A stretch of 38,251 nt of DNA from an uncultured Clostridia bacterium (GCA_947627795.1 CANQXJ010000017.1:1-38251); one strand, 5' to 3'. Counted from the first letter of the stretch, positions 8,771-17,943 are shown. Translations and numbers: made by a program. The notes: generated from the letters alone by a model not told the origin.

Positions 8771-11700
8771 TCAGATCAGTGAAACCGTGCTTATCATCGC
8801 CGCGAATTCCGCGCGCGTTATGCCGGATCTCGGAGCGAGCGAGCCGTCCGTATAGCCGTTTATAACTCCCGCGCCGCGCGCCCATTGTATCGCCTGTACC
8901 GCGTATTCGCTTATATCCGACGCGTCGGTGTAGCTTAAAATATCCGCCTCCGCCGATACGTCCGCGCCGATATAATTCATATATCTGTAGAGTATCGCCG
9001 CTGTTTGCTCGCGCGTCACGCTTTCGTCGGGACGGAACGTGCCGTCCTCAAAGCCCGAAACTATGCCGTTTTCCGACGCCCACGCAATATACGGAGCGTA
9101 GTAAGCGTTTTCTTCAACGTCGGTAAACGCCGAGCCGCCGACTGTTTCAGCCGCTCCCATGCGTCCGATAATCGTCACAATCATTCCGCGCGTGAGCGCC
9201 GTGTTCGGAGCAAATTCCGTATCTGTTACGCCGCTCATAAGTCCCTCGTCATATGCCGCTTTTACGGCGTTATAGAACCAATCCGAAACGTTTACGTCAG
9301 CAAACGGGAAGCTGTCCGCTGCCGGAGCGTTTGTCGGCTCGGGCTGCTGTGTTGCGGCGGGAGCCGCCGTCGCTTCGGGCGCGGCTGTTGCGGCGGGTGC
9401 TTCCGTTGCCGCAGGCTCGGTTGCCGATGGCTTTGAGGTAGACGCTGTTCCCGATGAAGCGCTCTTAAAGCCGCCTCCGCCGCCGGTGCTCGGCTTCGTG
9501 GTCGCCGTGGGAGCCGCCGGCTCTGCCGTTACTTCGGGCGTTTGTGTCGGCTCTGCCGTTACCTCCGGTGTTTCCGTCGGTTCTGCCGTTACCTCCGGTG
9601 TTTGCGTCGGTTCTGCCGTTACCTCCGGTGTTTGCGTCGGTTCTGCTGTTACTTCAGGCGTTTGTGTCGGTTCTGCCGTTGCCTCCGGTGAGGGAGCAGG
9701 AGCGCTGCCCTTTTCAAAACTAACATTTCCCGCCGCCTCGCCTGTCTGCGGATTTATATATGTAAATTTCTCGTCGTCATATTGAAGGTCATAAGAATCC
9801 ATGGCTGAATCGCCGCCCACTGCCTTTGTGCCGTCCGCCGCTTTTGCGTGAGATACGGCGGGCGAGCCTACGGCGATTAAACCGCATCCCAAAATCGAGT
9901 TGCCCTCGACAATGATCGGAGTGTTCCCCGTGTTCAGTTCCGGATCGGAGCCGTCATAACATCCGAGAAGCGCTGTACCGTTGCGATTGGACACGGATAC
10001 GGAACTCATACCACGCATGCGTATTTCGCCCGGATCTTCCTCGTCGCCCGCAACGGTAATTGTACCTTTTAAAACAGTGACAAAGGCGGAATCTTCGGTA
10101 AGCAATTTTTTGACCGTCATGCCTACGTTTGAATAATCGTCGTCTCTTACGCGGACAATGGCGTTATCCTTTATTGTAAGCGTAGTTTCCGATGAATCAT
10201 CCATTTTTATTCTGCCGGTCGAAATATACGTTTTTTCCCCGATAGTGAGATCTCCGGTTGAATATATCGCGGAAGGCGAATCCGCGCCGCCGGACGTTAC
10301 GAGTCCTCCTCTGCCGCTTATTATCAGATCCTCGGCGCGTATCGCGTAATTTTCCTCGTCGCTGCCGCTTACATCAATGCTTAAATCGCCGTCAAGATAC
10401 AGCGTGTTATTGCCGAGCATTACTATTCCGTCGGCGATTTTGTTATTTGCGGAGGATTCCGTCTTGATAACCGACGCGCCGTTTTTGGGAACATATACGG
10501 TCACACCCTCGCCGACTGTCAGCGCGGTCTCGTATGTTGTTTTGAATACGGCGTCATAGAGAATGAGCATGTCTTCGCCCTCTTCTTCGTAGGCTTCTAT
10601 TCCGTAGGGAATTGGGTCAAGAGCCTCTCCGTCTTTTGTATTTTTACGGAAGCCCGATTCCGGGTCGTAGTATATGCCGTAATCGACAGCGGGCGCGGCT
10701 TTGAACTCCACCACGTAGTCCAACCAGCCGTCAGAGCGGACATAACCCGCTTGCTCCTTATCAAATGTAACAATGCCATCCGGCAGGCTGCCTTTCACAG
10801 AATAGCTTCCCACAGGCTCATCCTGCAGATTTACTGCGCTATCCACTCCTAAAAATGCGACAGATGACTCGTCGCCGTCAACTACAATCGATACAATACC
10901 TTTCGAGTACAAACCGTATATTTCCTTTGCGTCATAATTAGTGGATCTGCAGTCGATCGTGCCGCCGTTGAATGCGCGCAGACCGCCGCCGTATCTCATC
11001 GAAAGTCCCGCGGAACGGTCACAATCAGAGTCTCCCGAGGTGTATGTGGAAAATTTACCTCCGTCAGACGTTATATTTTCCGCGACACAGCCGTATGTTT
11101 CTGTATTTTCTCCGCTGCCTATGCCTTCCGCGCGCACATCCGCGCCGCCGTAGACATAAATGTCGTAAGCATCCAGACCTACGCTACGTGCTTTAGGGCT
11201 GTCCGGATCATCTTCTTCGGACGTGGTTGAAACGTATCCCGAATACGCTCTTACGGTCGTTTCGCTCACGTTTATATCTCCCATTACCATTAAAAATATA
11301 CCCGCTGATGTCGGAGACGCGTAAGTTGTGTCAATTATATCTCCGCCCGCCGCGTACAGCGTTCCTTGTCCGGATATGGATAATACGCCGTCTTCGCCTC
11401 CATCCATGCCGCCAAAAATGCCGCAGCTGAGCTCGGGCGCGCTTCCGGCTGACACCATTAATGTGCCGTCAATATCAAGATCGCATTCGCCGCCGCACAT
11501 AAGAGCTATGGAGTCCGAATTATTCGAATCGTCTCCGCTCAATATGCTTGCAGTTACGCCCTCGGGAACTTCAAGCGTTGTGCCCGGGCGCAGATATAGT
11601 CCTACTTCGTTATTTGTTTCAAAGTGAAAATCATTCGTAAGCGTAAGATATTCATCGTCGCATATCGCGCCGGGGAAGTTTTTAAGCTTTTCACCGTCGT

Positions 11701-13210
11701 CGGTATATAACGCTCCTTTATCGGGGTCGTATATAAGATAGTAGTCGACAGCTTTTCCGCGTGTAATTTTTAAATAGTTTGTATCGTCATTATACGCGTA
11801 CATAAAGCTGTGCCGGAGGGGCTTGAAATACGTCAAAACCGCGTTGCTGCCGTCGGTTTCGAGGCTTCCCATTACGGTTATATCGCCCGAGGGCTCCTTG
11901 TACTGACTTTCATCGATGCTTTCCTGCCTACGCTGATGATACGCCTCGTCCTCGCCTGTTACGATTATTTCCGACGGCTCGGCGTTTTCGCTTTCGTCAA
12001 TGACAAATTCCACTCCGCCGTAAACTATCTGAGAAGGAGCAATTTCATCGTTTTCGCCCAAATCCAAATCCGTGTAGTAGTCGCTCATTCCATACGGATA
12101 TTCGCCGTTTCCGGCGCGCGCGTACAGCTTGCTTCCGTTGTCGGCGGTTATCGTTCTTTTTGTAACTCCCTCCGCGATTTGAAGTCCGATCGTGCGCATA
12201 TCGTTGTCGGAATCGCCGTCATCGCCCGGTACAACGCCGCCGTAGGCGTAAATCTCCGAGCCGTTCTTCGCGGATATGTTCATGGTCTCTATTCCGACGG
12301 AGCAGCTTAACGCGTTTCCTCCGACGCCGATTATAAGTGCGCCGTTATCGGCTGTAATACCGCCTGTACGCTCGTCGGAATAAGCGAGCTCTTTCGACGC
12401 GTCTATTCCTCTTGACGTTGTCGTGCTGAAGTCTCCCGCCGCTATGAGCGACGCTCCGTTTACGTTGACCGAATCGGCGTATATTCCGATGGAGGAGCTC
12501 CCGCTTTTTCCGCCGACCGCCGCGACCGTACCCGTACCGTTGATATTCAGCTCGCCGTTCATAAGCATGCCTTGAGCGGAATACTCGGATACTACCAGAT
12601 TTACCACCGCCAAATTTCCGTTTTTGTTCGTATTGACGGTAAATGTATCGCGGGAGTTATGTCCCCAGATCGTGTAGTTTAAAATCGGCTGAACGCCGTC
12701 CTTTGCAACGGCGATCACAGCGACGTTCGAATCGTCGGGAATGTCAAGCACCGCTTCGCTGTCCGCTTCCAAAGCGCCGAAATTTTTTATCGGTATAATC
12801 AGCGCCGTGTCGCCTTTGGGGAAGGCTATGGTGTTTCCCTCAAGCGTTATGCCGCCGAGGTCGTCTTCCTGTAACGGCGTGTCTCCGACAGATAATACGC
12901 CGTCTTCATACGTCAGCGCATCTTCAAAAGCAAGCGCGTTTACGCCGCTTTCTTTAAGTCTTGCCGCAAGCTCCTCCGCGTTCATAATGTCCGTGTCCGT
13001 CCAGTCAACGTCCTTAAACGCGCCCCAGTCGGTGCTGCCCCAGTCGATCGCATAAATGCCGTCGGCATAGTTTTCTCCGGCCTCGACCGGATTTGATATA
13101 GACGGGCGCGCGTATTCATCCTCGGACGCGGAAAACGCTGCGGAGGGCAAGAGCGGCACAGCCATAGCCGCCGCGAGTATGCACGATAAAATTTTATTAA
13201 TACGTTTCAT
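8771..13210 (-). CDS. Giant secreted SLH-domain surface protein (paralogue of the gene at 24054)
   Basis: The product (1479 residues) begins with a signal peptide (about residues 1-28). The body is Asp/Gly-rich and beta-strand-rich, suggesting stacked beta structure. It repeats a module of about 370 residues whose start is marked by a tyrosine-rich segment such as YLIYDPDKGALY (about 488) or YGIYYDPESGFRK (about 847). A low-complexity TAEPTQTPEV linker (about 1170-1300, with a GGGGGFK stretch) leads to three SLH repeats (about 1303-1479; TRGMIV, TREQTA, TRAEFA) that should bind secondary wall polymer. No catalytic motif is recognised; an adhesin or carbohydrate-binding role is inference. ATG at 13210 follows AAAGGAGG. 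The N-terminal segment (GSTDWGAFKDVDW) matches the paralogue's GDTDWGAFKDVDF, showing shared descent. Confidence 0.88.
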   Translation of the reverse strand: MKRINKILSCILAAAMAVPLLPSAAFSASEDEYARPSISNPVEAGENYADGIYAIDWGSTDWGAFKDVDWTDTDIMNAEELAARLKESGVNALAFEDALTYEDGVLSVGDTPLQEDDLGGITLEGNTIAFPKGDTALIIPIKNFGALEADSEAVLDIPDDSNVAVIAVAKDGVQPILNYTIWGHNSRDTFTVNTNKNGNLAVVNLVVSEYSAQGMLMNGELNINGTGTVAAVGGKSGSSSIGIYADSVNVNGASLIAAGDFSTTTSRGIDASKELAYSDERTGGITADNGALIIGVGGNALSCSVGIETMNISAKNGSEIYAYGGVVPGDDGDSDNDMRTIGLQIAEGVTKRTITADNGSKLYARAGNGEYPYGMSDYYTDLDLGENDEIAPSQIVYGGVEFVIDESENAEPSEIIVTGEDEAYHQRRQESIDESQYKEPSGDITVMGSLETDGSNAVLTYFKPLRHSFMYAYNDDTNYLKITRGKAVDYYLIYDPDKGALYTDDGEKLKNFPGAICDDEYLTLTNDFHFETNNEVGLYLRPGTTLEVPEGVTASILSGDDSNNSDSIALMCGGECDLDIDGTLMVSAGSAPELSCGIFGGMDGGEDGVLSISGQGTLYAAGGDIIDTTYASPTSAGIFLMVMGDINVSETTVRAYSGYVSTTSEEDDPDSPKARSVGLDAYDIYVYGGADVRAEGIGSGENTETYGCVAENITSDGGKFSTYTSGDSDCDRSAGLSMRYGGGLRAFNGGTIDCRSTNYDAKEIYGLYSKGIVSIVVDGDESSVAFLGVDSAVNLQDEPVGSYSVKGSLPDGIVTFDKEQAGYVRSDGWLDYVVEFKAAPAVDYGIYYDPESGFRKNTKDGEALDPIPYGIEAYEEEGEDMLILYDAVFKTTYETALTVGEGVTVYVPKNGASVIKTESSANNKIADGIVMLGNNTLYLDGDLSIDVSGSDEENYAIRAEDLIISGRGGLVTSGGADSPSAIYSTGDLTIGEKTYISTGRIKMDDSSETTLTIKDNAIVRVRDDDYSNVGMTVKKLLTEDSAFVTVLKGTITVAGDEEDPGEIRMRGMSSVSVSNRNGTALLGCYDGSDPELNTGNTPIIVEGNSILGCGLIAVGSPAVSHAKAADGTKAVGGDSAMDSYDLQYDDEKFTYINPQTGEAAGNVSFEKGSAPAPSPEATAEPTQTPEVTAEPTQTPEVTAEPTQTPEVTAEPTETPEVTAEPTQTPEVTAEPAAPTATTKPSTGGGGGFKSASSGTASTSKPSATEPAATEAPAATAAPEATAAPAATQQPEPTNAPAADSFPFADVNVSDWFYNAVKAAYDEGLMSGVTDTEFAPNTALTRGMIVTIIGRMGAAETVGGSAFTDVEENAYYAPYIAWASENGIVSGFEDGTFRPDESVTREQTAAILYRYMNYIGADVSAEADILSYTDASDISEYAVQAIQWARGAGVINGYTDGSLAPRSGITRAEFAAMISTVSLI
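9519..9690 (-). repeat. 30-bp tandem repeat encoding the TAEPTQTPEV linker
   Basis: About six units of 30 bp encode a Thr/Pro/Glu-rich wall-spanning linker just before the SLH repeats. Units differ mainly at synonymous positions and one Gln/Glu codon, suggesting recent slippage-type growth; copy number is likely to vary between strains. Confidence 0.8.
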
Positions 13211-13266
13211 AATTTCCTCCTTTTTGTTTTGGTTTTTTGTATAAAAACATATCTTAACTAATTATA

Positions 13267-13329
13267 ATTTTATCATATTGGCGGCGGTAATTCAAATTTT
13301 TTCATGCCGTAAAACGCACATTTCGTGCC
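13267..13329 (-). promoter_or_regulatory. Promoter of the first giant SLH gene with 21-bp direct repeats
   Basis: On the minus strand GGCACGAAATG (from 13329) and GGCATGAAAAA (from 13308) are 21 bp apart. TTGAAT (13295-13290) starts 13 bp after the start of the proximal copy, and TAAAAT (13272-13267) follows a 17-bp spacer. Confidence 0.75.
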
Positions 13330-13367
13330 GCCTGAGAGAGACTTATTTTAAAAATTAAATAAATCGG

Positions 13368-13396
13368 TTGTTTTTTTGAGTGAAATGTGCTATAAT
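13368..13396 (+). promoter_or_regulatory. Promoter of the LytTR response regulator gene
   Basis: TTGTTT (13368-13373), a 17-bp spacer and a perfect TATAAT (13391-13396) form a sigma-A promoter. A single half-site-like element, GTGAAATGTGC (13380-13390), abuts the -10 box. A regulator bound there would block polymerase, so negative autoregulation is possible (inference). Confidence 0.65.
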
Positions 13397-13464
13397 AACA
13401 AGCGTCAAAGACGTTGCTTTGGACGTCTGAGAGAACATTGTCTGTGATGTGGGAGGGACATACT

Positions 13465-14181
13465 GTGTATAAGCTTGCAATATGTGATGATGACATTGAT
13501 TTCGCTGCCTCGCTTAAAAGCTTCCTATATGGATTTTTCCGAGACAGGGAAACAGATTGTTCCGTTGATGTGTTTGATAATGTGTTGACGCTCGATTCGG
13601 CTGTGGATTCCGGCGCGGAATATGATTTGGTAATTCTCGATATTCTGTTTGAAAACGGCAACGGCATGGATTACGCAAAGCGGCTTCGCGCGCGGAAATG
13701 TAAATTTGATATTATCTTTATCTCTTCCTGCCGCGAATACGCTATAGAAAGCTACGACGCGGATTCGCTGTATTATATATTAAAGCCCGCTAATCCCGAA
13801 AAGCTGACCGCCGCGCTTAATCGGTTTCTCCAAAAGCACGCGCCCGTTTATATAAATCTCAATACAACGCGGGGATTAATAAAGGTTGATTTGTCCGACA
13901 TTCTCTACTTTGAGATTTACGGTCATCGTTTAAGCCTGTGTAAAAGAGACGGGACAAATGAGGAGCTTCGCAGCACGCTCAAAGAAATGGAGGAGAAGCT
14001 TCCGACCGAGATGTTTATACGTCCGCACAGAAGCTATTTGGTAAACGTCAACTGCATCACCGAAATTGCGCATTATAATATCAAAATCACAAACGGTGAG
14101 ATTATTCCGATAAGCCGCGCGCAATATAATAAGGTTCAGCTTGAATTTTTGGACTATCTTGACAAAACTGACATTATATAA
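13465..14181 (+). CDS. LytTR-family response regulator (AgrA/LytR type)
   Basis: The product has 238 residues. The receiver domain (about residues 1-120) has the acidic pair in CDDD (8-10), the phosphoacceptor Asp59 in VILDIL, Ser87 and Lys107 (ILKPAN). A LytTR DNA-binding domain follows (about 135-235; FIRPHRSYLVNVNCI and ISRAQYNKV are typical). The start chosen is GTG at 13465, with GGGAGGG 7 nt upstream; the longer frame from 13414 would begin without a ribosome site. LytTR regulators bind paired short elements about 21 bp apart next to -35 boxes, exactly the pattern found before many genes here, so this is the leading candidate for their regulator (inference). It converges on the GHKL kinase gene and shares its terminator, an unusual arrangement for a cognate pair. 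Confidence 0.9.
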   Translation: MYKLAICDDDIDFAASLKSFLYGFFRDRETDCSVDVFDNVLTLDSAVDSGAEYDLVILDILFENGNGMDYAKRLRARKCKFDIIFISSCREYAIESYDADSLYYILKPANPEKLTAALNRFLQKHAPVYINLNTTRGLIKVDLSDILYFEIYGHRLSLCKRDGTNEELRSTLKEMEEKLPTEMFIRPHRSYLVNVNCITEIAHYNIKITNGEIIPISRAQYNKVQLEFLDYLDKTDII

Positions 14182-14210
14182 AAGCCGGAGCGTAAGCCGC
14201 TCCGGCTTTT
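14180..14210. terminator. Bidirectional terminator between regulator and kinase genes
   Basis: AAAAGCCGGAGCG and CGCTCCGGCTTTT form a GC-rich perfect stem with a 5-nt loop, with A-tract and T-tract on the two sides. It overlaps the regulator stop codon and lies 11 bp from the kinase stop. Confidence 0.85.
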
Positions 14211-14220
14211 ATACTGTCGC

Positions 14221-16113
14221 TTACATATCGCCGCCGTTCAAATAAAAACCGCTTTTTACGGAAAACGCGCCGTTTTCCCTGACAATTTTTACTATCCCGC
14301 CGTATTTTTCGGCTATGCGTTTCATGTTTTCCAGTCCGTAGCCGTGCACGCCGTTCTTTTTTATATCCGTTTCGGAATCCGGAGCGCTGTTTGTACAGCC
14401 TATAAAAAGGTAGTTTCCGTTTATATACATTTTCGTGTTTATATATCGTTTTTTCGACGCGTCTGTTTTTTCGCATGCCTGCACGGCGTTCTCAAACATA
14501 TTCGTCAGGAACACGCATAAATCGGTATCCGCTACGGGAAGCGTTTCGGGAAGATTAAAGCTGTATTTTACCTCGATCCCGCGCGCTTTCGCTCTGCTCA
14601 GATATGATCCCGCGATAATATTTACCATAGTGTTTTTGCTGTACTGACCCTCGGGAAGCTCGTTATATTCCTCCGTCAGCGCCGCCGCGTATTCGCGCGC
14701 TTTGTCCGCCGCGCCGTCCTTAAGCATACCTGACAGCATGAGCATATGGTGGCGAATTTCATGCCGCGCCGAATACGTCGCTTCCTCCGCCTCCGCCATT
14801 CGTCTGTAGCCTTCCATTGCCTGCCGGTTCTGCGTTTCGAGAGCGTTGATAAGCTCCCTCGTGCGGAGCGTGCGCTTTACAAACTCTATAATTACCGCCG
14901 CTGTAGCCGTGACGGCGCAGACATACGTAATAAAAATCATCAGAACATAGAAATATCCGTGAAACGGCTCGACAAAAACGTGCCAAAGATATATACCGAC
15001 GTTTCCGTCCCATTCGGCGCTCGATATAATTATGCGGCTTACCGCCGCAGCGGCGGCGATCCCGGCATACAAAATACACGCTTTGCGCGAGAGCTTTATT
15101 CCCTTGTGCTTCATCTCGATAATTATAAGCGTAAACGCAAGCAGATATAAAATCAGTATCACCGGAGCCGTCGCCTGACCGAAAAACGCTCCGTACATTA
15201 TTCTGGACCTTATCAGTCTGATAAAGTCATATATGAACCATACTCCCGTCGCCGCCGCAAGCGTCCGCCTCCGCCATGAGGTAAGGCAGCACGCGGCAAA
15301 CATCAAAAGCGGCGCCATGTACAGCTCGCAGACAAAATCAAACATATTCAGTTTTTCCGTAAAAATACTGTAGATTCCCGCGAGCGACGCGAACGCTTCA
15401 TTTGCGGCGAGCATGGCGAAAAACAGCGTCAGAAGCAATACTCTTTTATTCGCTCTGCCGTTTGATACGTCAAGAACATACACGAGCGCCGTTAAAAACG
15501 CGAGAATAGCGCAGAGAGTAGTGCGGAATATGGGCAGAACGTTCTCGACGGAGGTAACGGAAAACGCCGTATCGACGCTGCACAGATACGGGAAAACAGG
15601 TACTATTTCCGTTGTTTCCGACGGAAAATACGTCACTGTGGTAAGCTCTTTTCCGAGATAATCCTCGGGGAGATAAACCTCCACCGTCTCCGACCGCGAC
15701 GGCTCAAAGCCGTCTGTCAGCGCAAAGCCCGACTCGTCGCGCGGCGCGCCCTCAAAGCTTGTATATAGTATTTTATCATCCACAAGTATGTCCACACCGC
15801 ACACCGCATCATAAAGATATACGCCTATCTGCGCGCCGAAAAGCTCCTCCGAGAGAGTGCGTTTCATTCTTACCGCGCGGCAGCTCTCGCCCGGGAACGT
15901 AATATTATAATCGTCGATAATCTCCGGCGAAGCCGGTCTCGGCTCGGAGCCGGAAATCAATTCATAGCTCCAGCCCATGTCATTGCCGGCGTCCATGGCC
16001 ACATCTTTAATATTTGTGCGGCTCATCATCATAAACGCCGCTATTATAAAAACCAAAACGGCAAGCGTGACGGAAATGCCGAAGATATATTGTCTTTTTT
16101 GCGCCGAGTTCAC
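14221..16113 (-). CDS. GHKL-type sensor histidine kinase with an extracellular domain and multi-pass membrane region
   Basis: The product has 630 residues. A first membrane segment (about 10-28) is followed by an extracellular beta-rich domain (about 30-185), about seven hydrophobic segments (about 190-415) resembling 7TMR-DISM sensors, a short coiled coil, and a cytoplasmic kinase. The phosphoacceptor His is in ARHEIRHHM (about 455). The GHKL ATPase has the N box NMFENAVQACEK and the G box GYGLENMKRIAEKYGG. It most likely phosphorylates the neighbouring LytTR regulator in response to an extracellular ligand (inference from family pairing). The start is GTG at 16113, with AGGAGG 7 nt upstream. 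It lies 63 bp after the oxidoreductase gene with no terminator or clear promoter between, so it is probably transcribed from the repeat-bearing promoter at 16761-16845. Confidence 0.88.
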   Translation of the reverse strand: MNSAQKRQYIFGISVTLAVLVFIIAAFMMMSRTNIKDVAMDAGNDMGWSYELISGSEPRPASPEIIDDYNITFPGESCRAVRMKRTLSEELFGAQIGVYLYDAVCGVDILVDDKILYTSFEGAPRDESGFALTDGFEPSRSETVEVYLPEDYLGKELTTVTYFPSETTEIVPVFPYLCSVDTAFSVTSVENVLPIFRTTLCAILAFLTALVYVLDVSNGRANKRVLLLTLFFAMLAANEAFASLAGIYSIFTEKLNMFDFVCELYMAPLLMFAACCLTSWRRRTLAAATGVWFIYDFIRLIRSRIMYGAFFGQATAPVILILYLLAFTLIIIEMKHKGIKLSRKACILYAGIAAAAAVSRIIISSAEWDGNVGIYLWHVFVEPFHGYFYVLMIFITYVCAVTATAAVIIEFVKRTLRTRELINALETQNRQAMEGYRRMAEAEEATYSARHEIRHHMLMLSGMLKDGAADKAREYAAALTEEYNELPEGQYSKNTMVNIIAGSYLSRAKARGIEVKYSFNLPETLPVADTDLCVFLTNMFENAVQACEKTDASKKRYINTKMYINGNYLFIGCTNSAPDSETDIKKNGVHGYGLENMKRIAEKYGGIVKIVRENGAFSVKSGFYLNGGDM

Positions 16114-16176
16114 ATCTTATCCTCCTTTTCATATCGTATCAGCCTAAGCGAAACCATTGTTTTTTAAAGCGGCGCG

Positions 16177-16728
16177 TCAAAGCTTGCGCATCGCGTCCTC
16201 AAGTATGCCTTCCGCATCCGCGCCGATTATATCGAGGCCTTCGGCTGAAATAAAGCGCGTATCGTTTATTCCGTAAAATTCTCTCGCGAGAGTATCAACA
16301 TATTCGAATCCGAAATTATGTATAATCGGTCCGCCGGCGGTTGTCACGTAATACAGCCGCCCCGCACTGCACAAGCCATTCGGAATGCCCTCCTCGGTGT
16401 AATAAAATGTCACTCCGCATACCGTGACGTTTTCAAGATAAATTTTCAAGAGCGCCGGAAATGTTAAATCCCAATACGGCGCGGCTATAACTATTATATC
16501 CGCCGCCGCGAACTCCCGCGCCGCGTCAAGCTCTAAAGCCGAGAGATTACCCGCCCCGAGCAGCTCGTTACGGCGTTCGAGCGAGATTTCGCATAACGGT
16601 TTCATTCCTTTTAAGTCCGGACGCACCTCCGTGACCTCGCCGCCGAGTTGTCCGAGAAGACGCCGCGCCAGCCTGTTTGTGCGAGATTCCTTCCGCACGC
16701 AGGTATTGATATATAAAATTTTTTTCAT
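16177..16728 (-). CDS. NAD(P)H-dependent FMN oxidoreductase (flavodoxin_2 / azoreductase-like)
   Basis: The product has 183 residues, slightly shorter than AzoR. It has a flavodoxin-like fold signature: an N-terminal beta strand followed by the phosphate-binding stretch VRKESRTNRLA, then the APYWDLTFPALLKIYLENV segment typical of the NQO/azoreductase family, and a TTAGGP loop. It probably reduces quinone- or azo-like substrates with FMN; the physiological substrate is unknown. It is the first gene of a likely two-gene unit with the sensor kinase, hinting that redox state or an electrophile may be tied to the signalling (inference). The ribosome site is only GGGGG. Confidence 0.75.
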   Translation of the reverse strand: MKKILYINTCVRKESRTNRLARRLLGQLGGEVTEVRPDLKGMKPLCEISLERRNELLGAGNLSALELDAAREFAAADIIVIAAPYWDLTFPALLKIYLENVTVCGVTFYYTEEGIPNGLCSAGRLYYVTTAGGPIIHNFGFEYVDTLAREFYGINDTRFISAEGLDIIGADAEGILEDAMRKL

Positions 16729-16760
16729 TTTTTAACCCCCGTTAACATTTACCTGCTTTT

Positions 16761-16845
16761 ATTTTACCACAGCAAGCTATGCCTTTCAAGAGCAATTCAT
16801 GCCGCATATGTTATACTTCGTGCCATAACATTGTTTTTTCACGCT
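16761..16845 (-). promoter_or_regulatory. Promoter of the oxidoreductase-kinase unit with three 21-bp repeats
   Basis: Three elements on the minus strand, AGCGTGAAAAA (from 16845), GGCACGAAGTA (from 16824) and GGCATGAATTG (from 16803), are each 21 bp apart. TTGAAA (16789-16784) starts 14 bp after the start of the third, and TAAAAT (16766-16761) follows a 17-bp spacer. Since the kinase gene lies downstream, the two-component system may control its own sensor. Confidence 0.75.
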
Positions 16846-16865
16846 ATGATTGATACGAAACGCAC

Positions 16866-16897
16866 AAAAAATCAGGAACAGTGTTTTCAACTGTTCC
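16866..16897 (-). terminator. Terminator of the STAS / ATPase unit
   Basis: GGAACAGT and ACTGTTCC form an 8-bp perfect stem with a 7-nt loop; on the minus strand a T-run (ATTTTTTG) follows. It isolates the upstream RsbW-like gene from the oxidoreductase gene. Confidence 0.8.
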
Positions 16898-16930
16898 TTA
16901 AGATATTTTTACAAATTATTTCGAAAGTCT

Positions 16931-17545
16931 TTAAGCAAATTTCTTTTTTATGATAATATCGACTTTCTTGCCGATAACGCCGACAATAACATCATCCGCA
17001 AGGTTGGCGATTATGGACTTTTCCAGTTCGTCCCATGCCTCGGACTCCTTATTATCGCCGGCGTACTGCTTGTAGCTGTTCAATGACCACGCGTTTGACC
17101 ACGTGTCATTGTAAATATGCGGCACGCTTGCGCCCATATCGTAAAAATTGTAATATTCCGCTCCTACGGAAACATTTGACGTTTCAATATATCCGTCGAG
17201 CATTCCCTCGGCTACAAGTCTGATTTTATTTATAATTCCCTTGGACGCGGCGTTTACGCCCGATTTTGAAATGGCGAGAATATCCTCCTTGTCATACAGC
17301 GAAAGACGCTCCGCCTTGATTGCCGCGTGAAGCTCAAAATCGCTTCCGTTATTTTCAATCCAAAAATTACCGCTGCCTATTTCAAGAAGCTCGGGAAGCA
17401 TTCCTACAAGCTCCTCAGCCAAAAGTCTTAATTGCAGCGCCTGTTTTTTGGGAAGCTTGTTATATTCAGCCGACTTTTCAACCTCCGTAAATATTGTGTT
17501 AAATGTCGATTTATCATTTGAAATGGTGCAAATATCCGTTTTCAT
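16931..17545 (-). CDS. RsbW/SpoIIAB-like ATP-binding protein (probable partner-switching kinase)
   Basis: The product has 204 residues. The first about 90 residues resemble histidine-kinase-like ATPases of the anti-sigma type, with an N-box-like segment LRLLAEELVGM (about 41-51); in this family the Glu and Asn residues bind Mg-ATP, but here the Asn is not obvious. The C-terminal half is not recognisable and ends in a helical, valine-rich segment (DDVIVGVIGKKVDIIIKKKF). The gene lies 101 bp downstream of a lone STAS gene, mirroring SpoIIAA-SpoIIAB and RsbV-RsbW pairs, so it probably binds or phosphorylates that STAS protein (inference). No sigma factor gene is adjacent, so the output may not be a sigma factor. 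No strong promoter of its own was found. Confidence 0.55.
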   Translation of the reverse strand: MKTDICTISNDKSTFNTIFTEVEKSAEYNKLPKKQALQLRLLAEELVGMLPELLEIGSGNFWIENNGSDFELHAAIKAERLSLYDKEDILAISKSGVNAASKGIINKIRLVAEGMLDGYIETSNVSVGAEYYNFYDMGASVPHIYNDTWSNAWSLNSYKQYAGDNKESEAWDELEKSIIANLADDVIVGVIGKKVDIIIKKKFA

Positions 17546-17646
17546 ATCTTTTCCCTCTTTCTTATAGGTATAATAGTTATAATTTTAAAACCACTGTGAG
17601 TTTCAAAATTTTTTTCATCGGCGCGGACGTTAACCGCCCCAAAGTA

Positions 17647-17943
17647 TTACTCGATTGTGAGAATATCAACGAAGCCGGTAATATCAAATACCTCCATAAT
17701 TGTTTCATTCACACCTGTAATCTTCATTTTGCCTTTTGTGTTCATTATTTTCTGAGCCTTCAAAAGCACGCGCAGACCCGCCGACGAGATATACTCAAGC
17801 TCGTTAAAATCAAAGCAAAGCTCATTCGCACCGTCCAAAGCGGCGTCGAGAGCCGCCTCAAGCTCCGGCGCGGTCACCGTGTCAAGTCTGCCCGATAAAC
17901 CGAGCGTCACTTTTCCGTTTTCGTTTGTCTGTTTGATTGTCAT
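17647..17943 (-). CDS. Lone STAS-domain protein (SpoIIAA/RsbV-like anti-anti-sigma antagonist)
   Basis: The product has 98 residues, the whole of it one STAS domain: GRLDTVTAPELE in the first half and the phosphorylation-site signature EYISSAGLRVLL with Ser53/Ser54. In known systems the unphosphorylated form binds the ATPase partner and releases its target. The start is ATG at 17943, with AAGGGGG 8 nt upstream. A longer frame from 17970 is ruled out because that codon overlaps the -10 box at 17969-17974, so it would lie upstream of the transcript. It probably forms a unit with the RsbW-like gene downstream. Confidence 0.9.
   Translation of the reverse strand: MTIKQTNENGKVTLGLSGRLDTVTAPELEAALDAALDGANELCFDFNELEYISSAGLRVLLKAQKIMNTKGKMKITGVNETIMEVFDITGFVDILTIE

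Noticed and set aside
9486-9690. Short regularly spaced repeats resembling a CRISPR array
   Set aside because: The 30-bp units are contiguous, have no unique spacers and encode a TAEPTQTPEV protein linker in frame.
13414-13464. Longer start for the response regulator at 13414
   Set aside because: No ribosome site there and the extra residues do not belong to a receiver domain; GTG at 13465 has GGGAGGG at ideal spacing and starts directly at the receiver strand.
17546-17646. 21-bp repeat pair before the RsbW-like gene
   Set aside because: A GATGAAAAAAA element lies close to a TTGAAA box, but spacing is off by 1 bp, no partner is found 21 bp upstream, and the -10 would need a 19-bp spacer.
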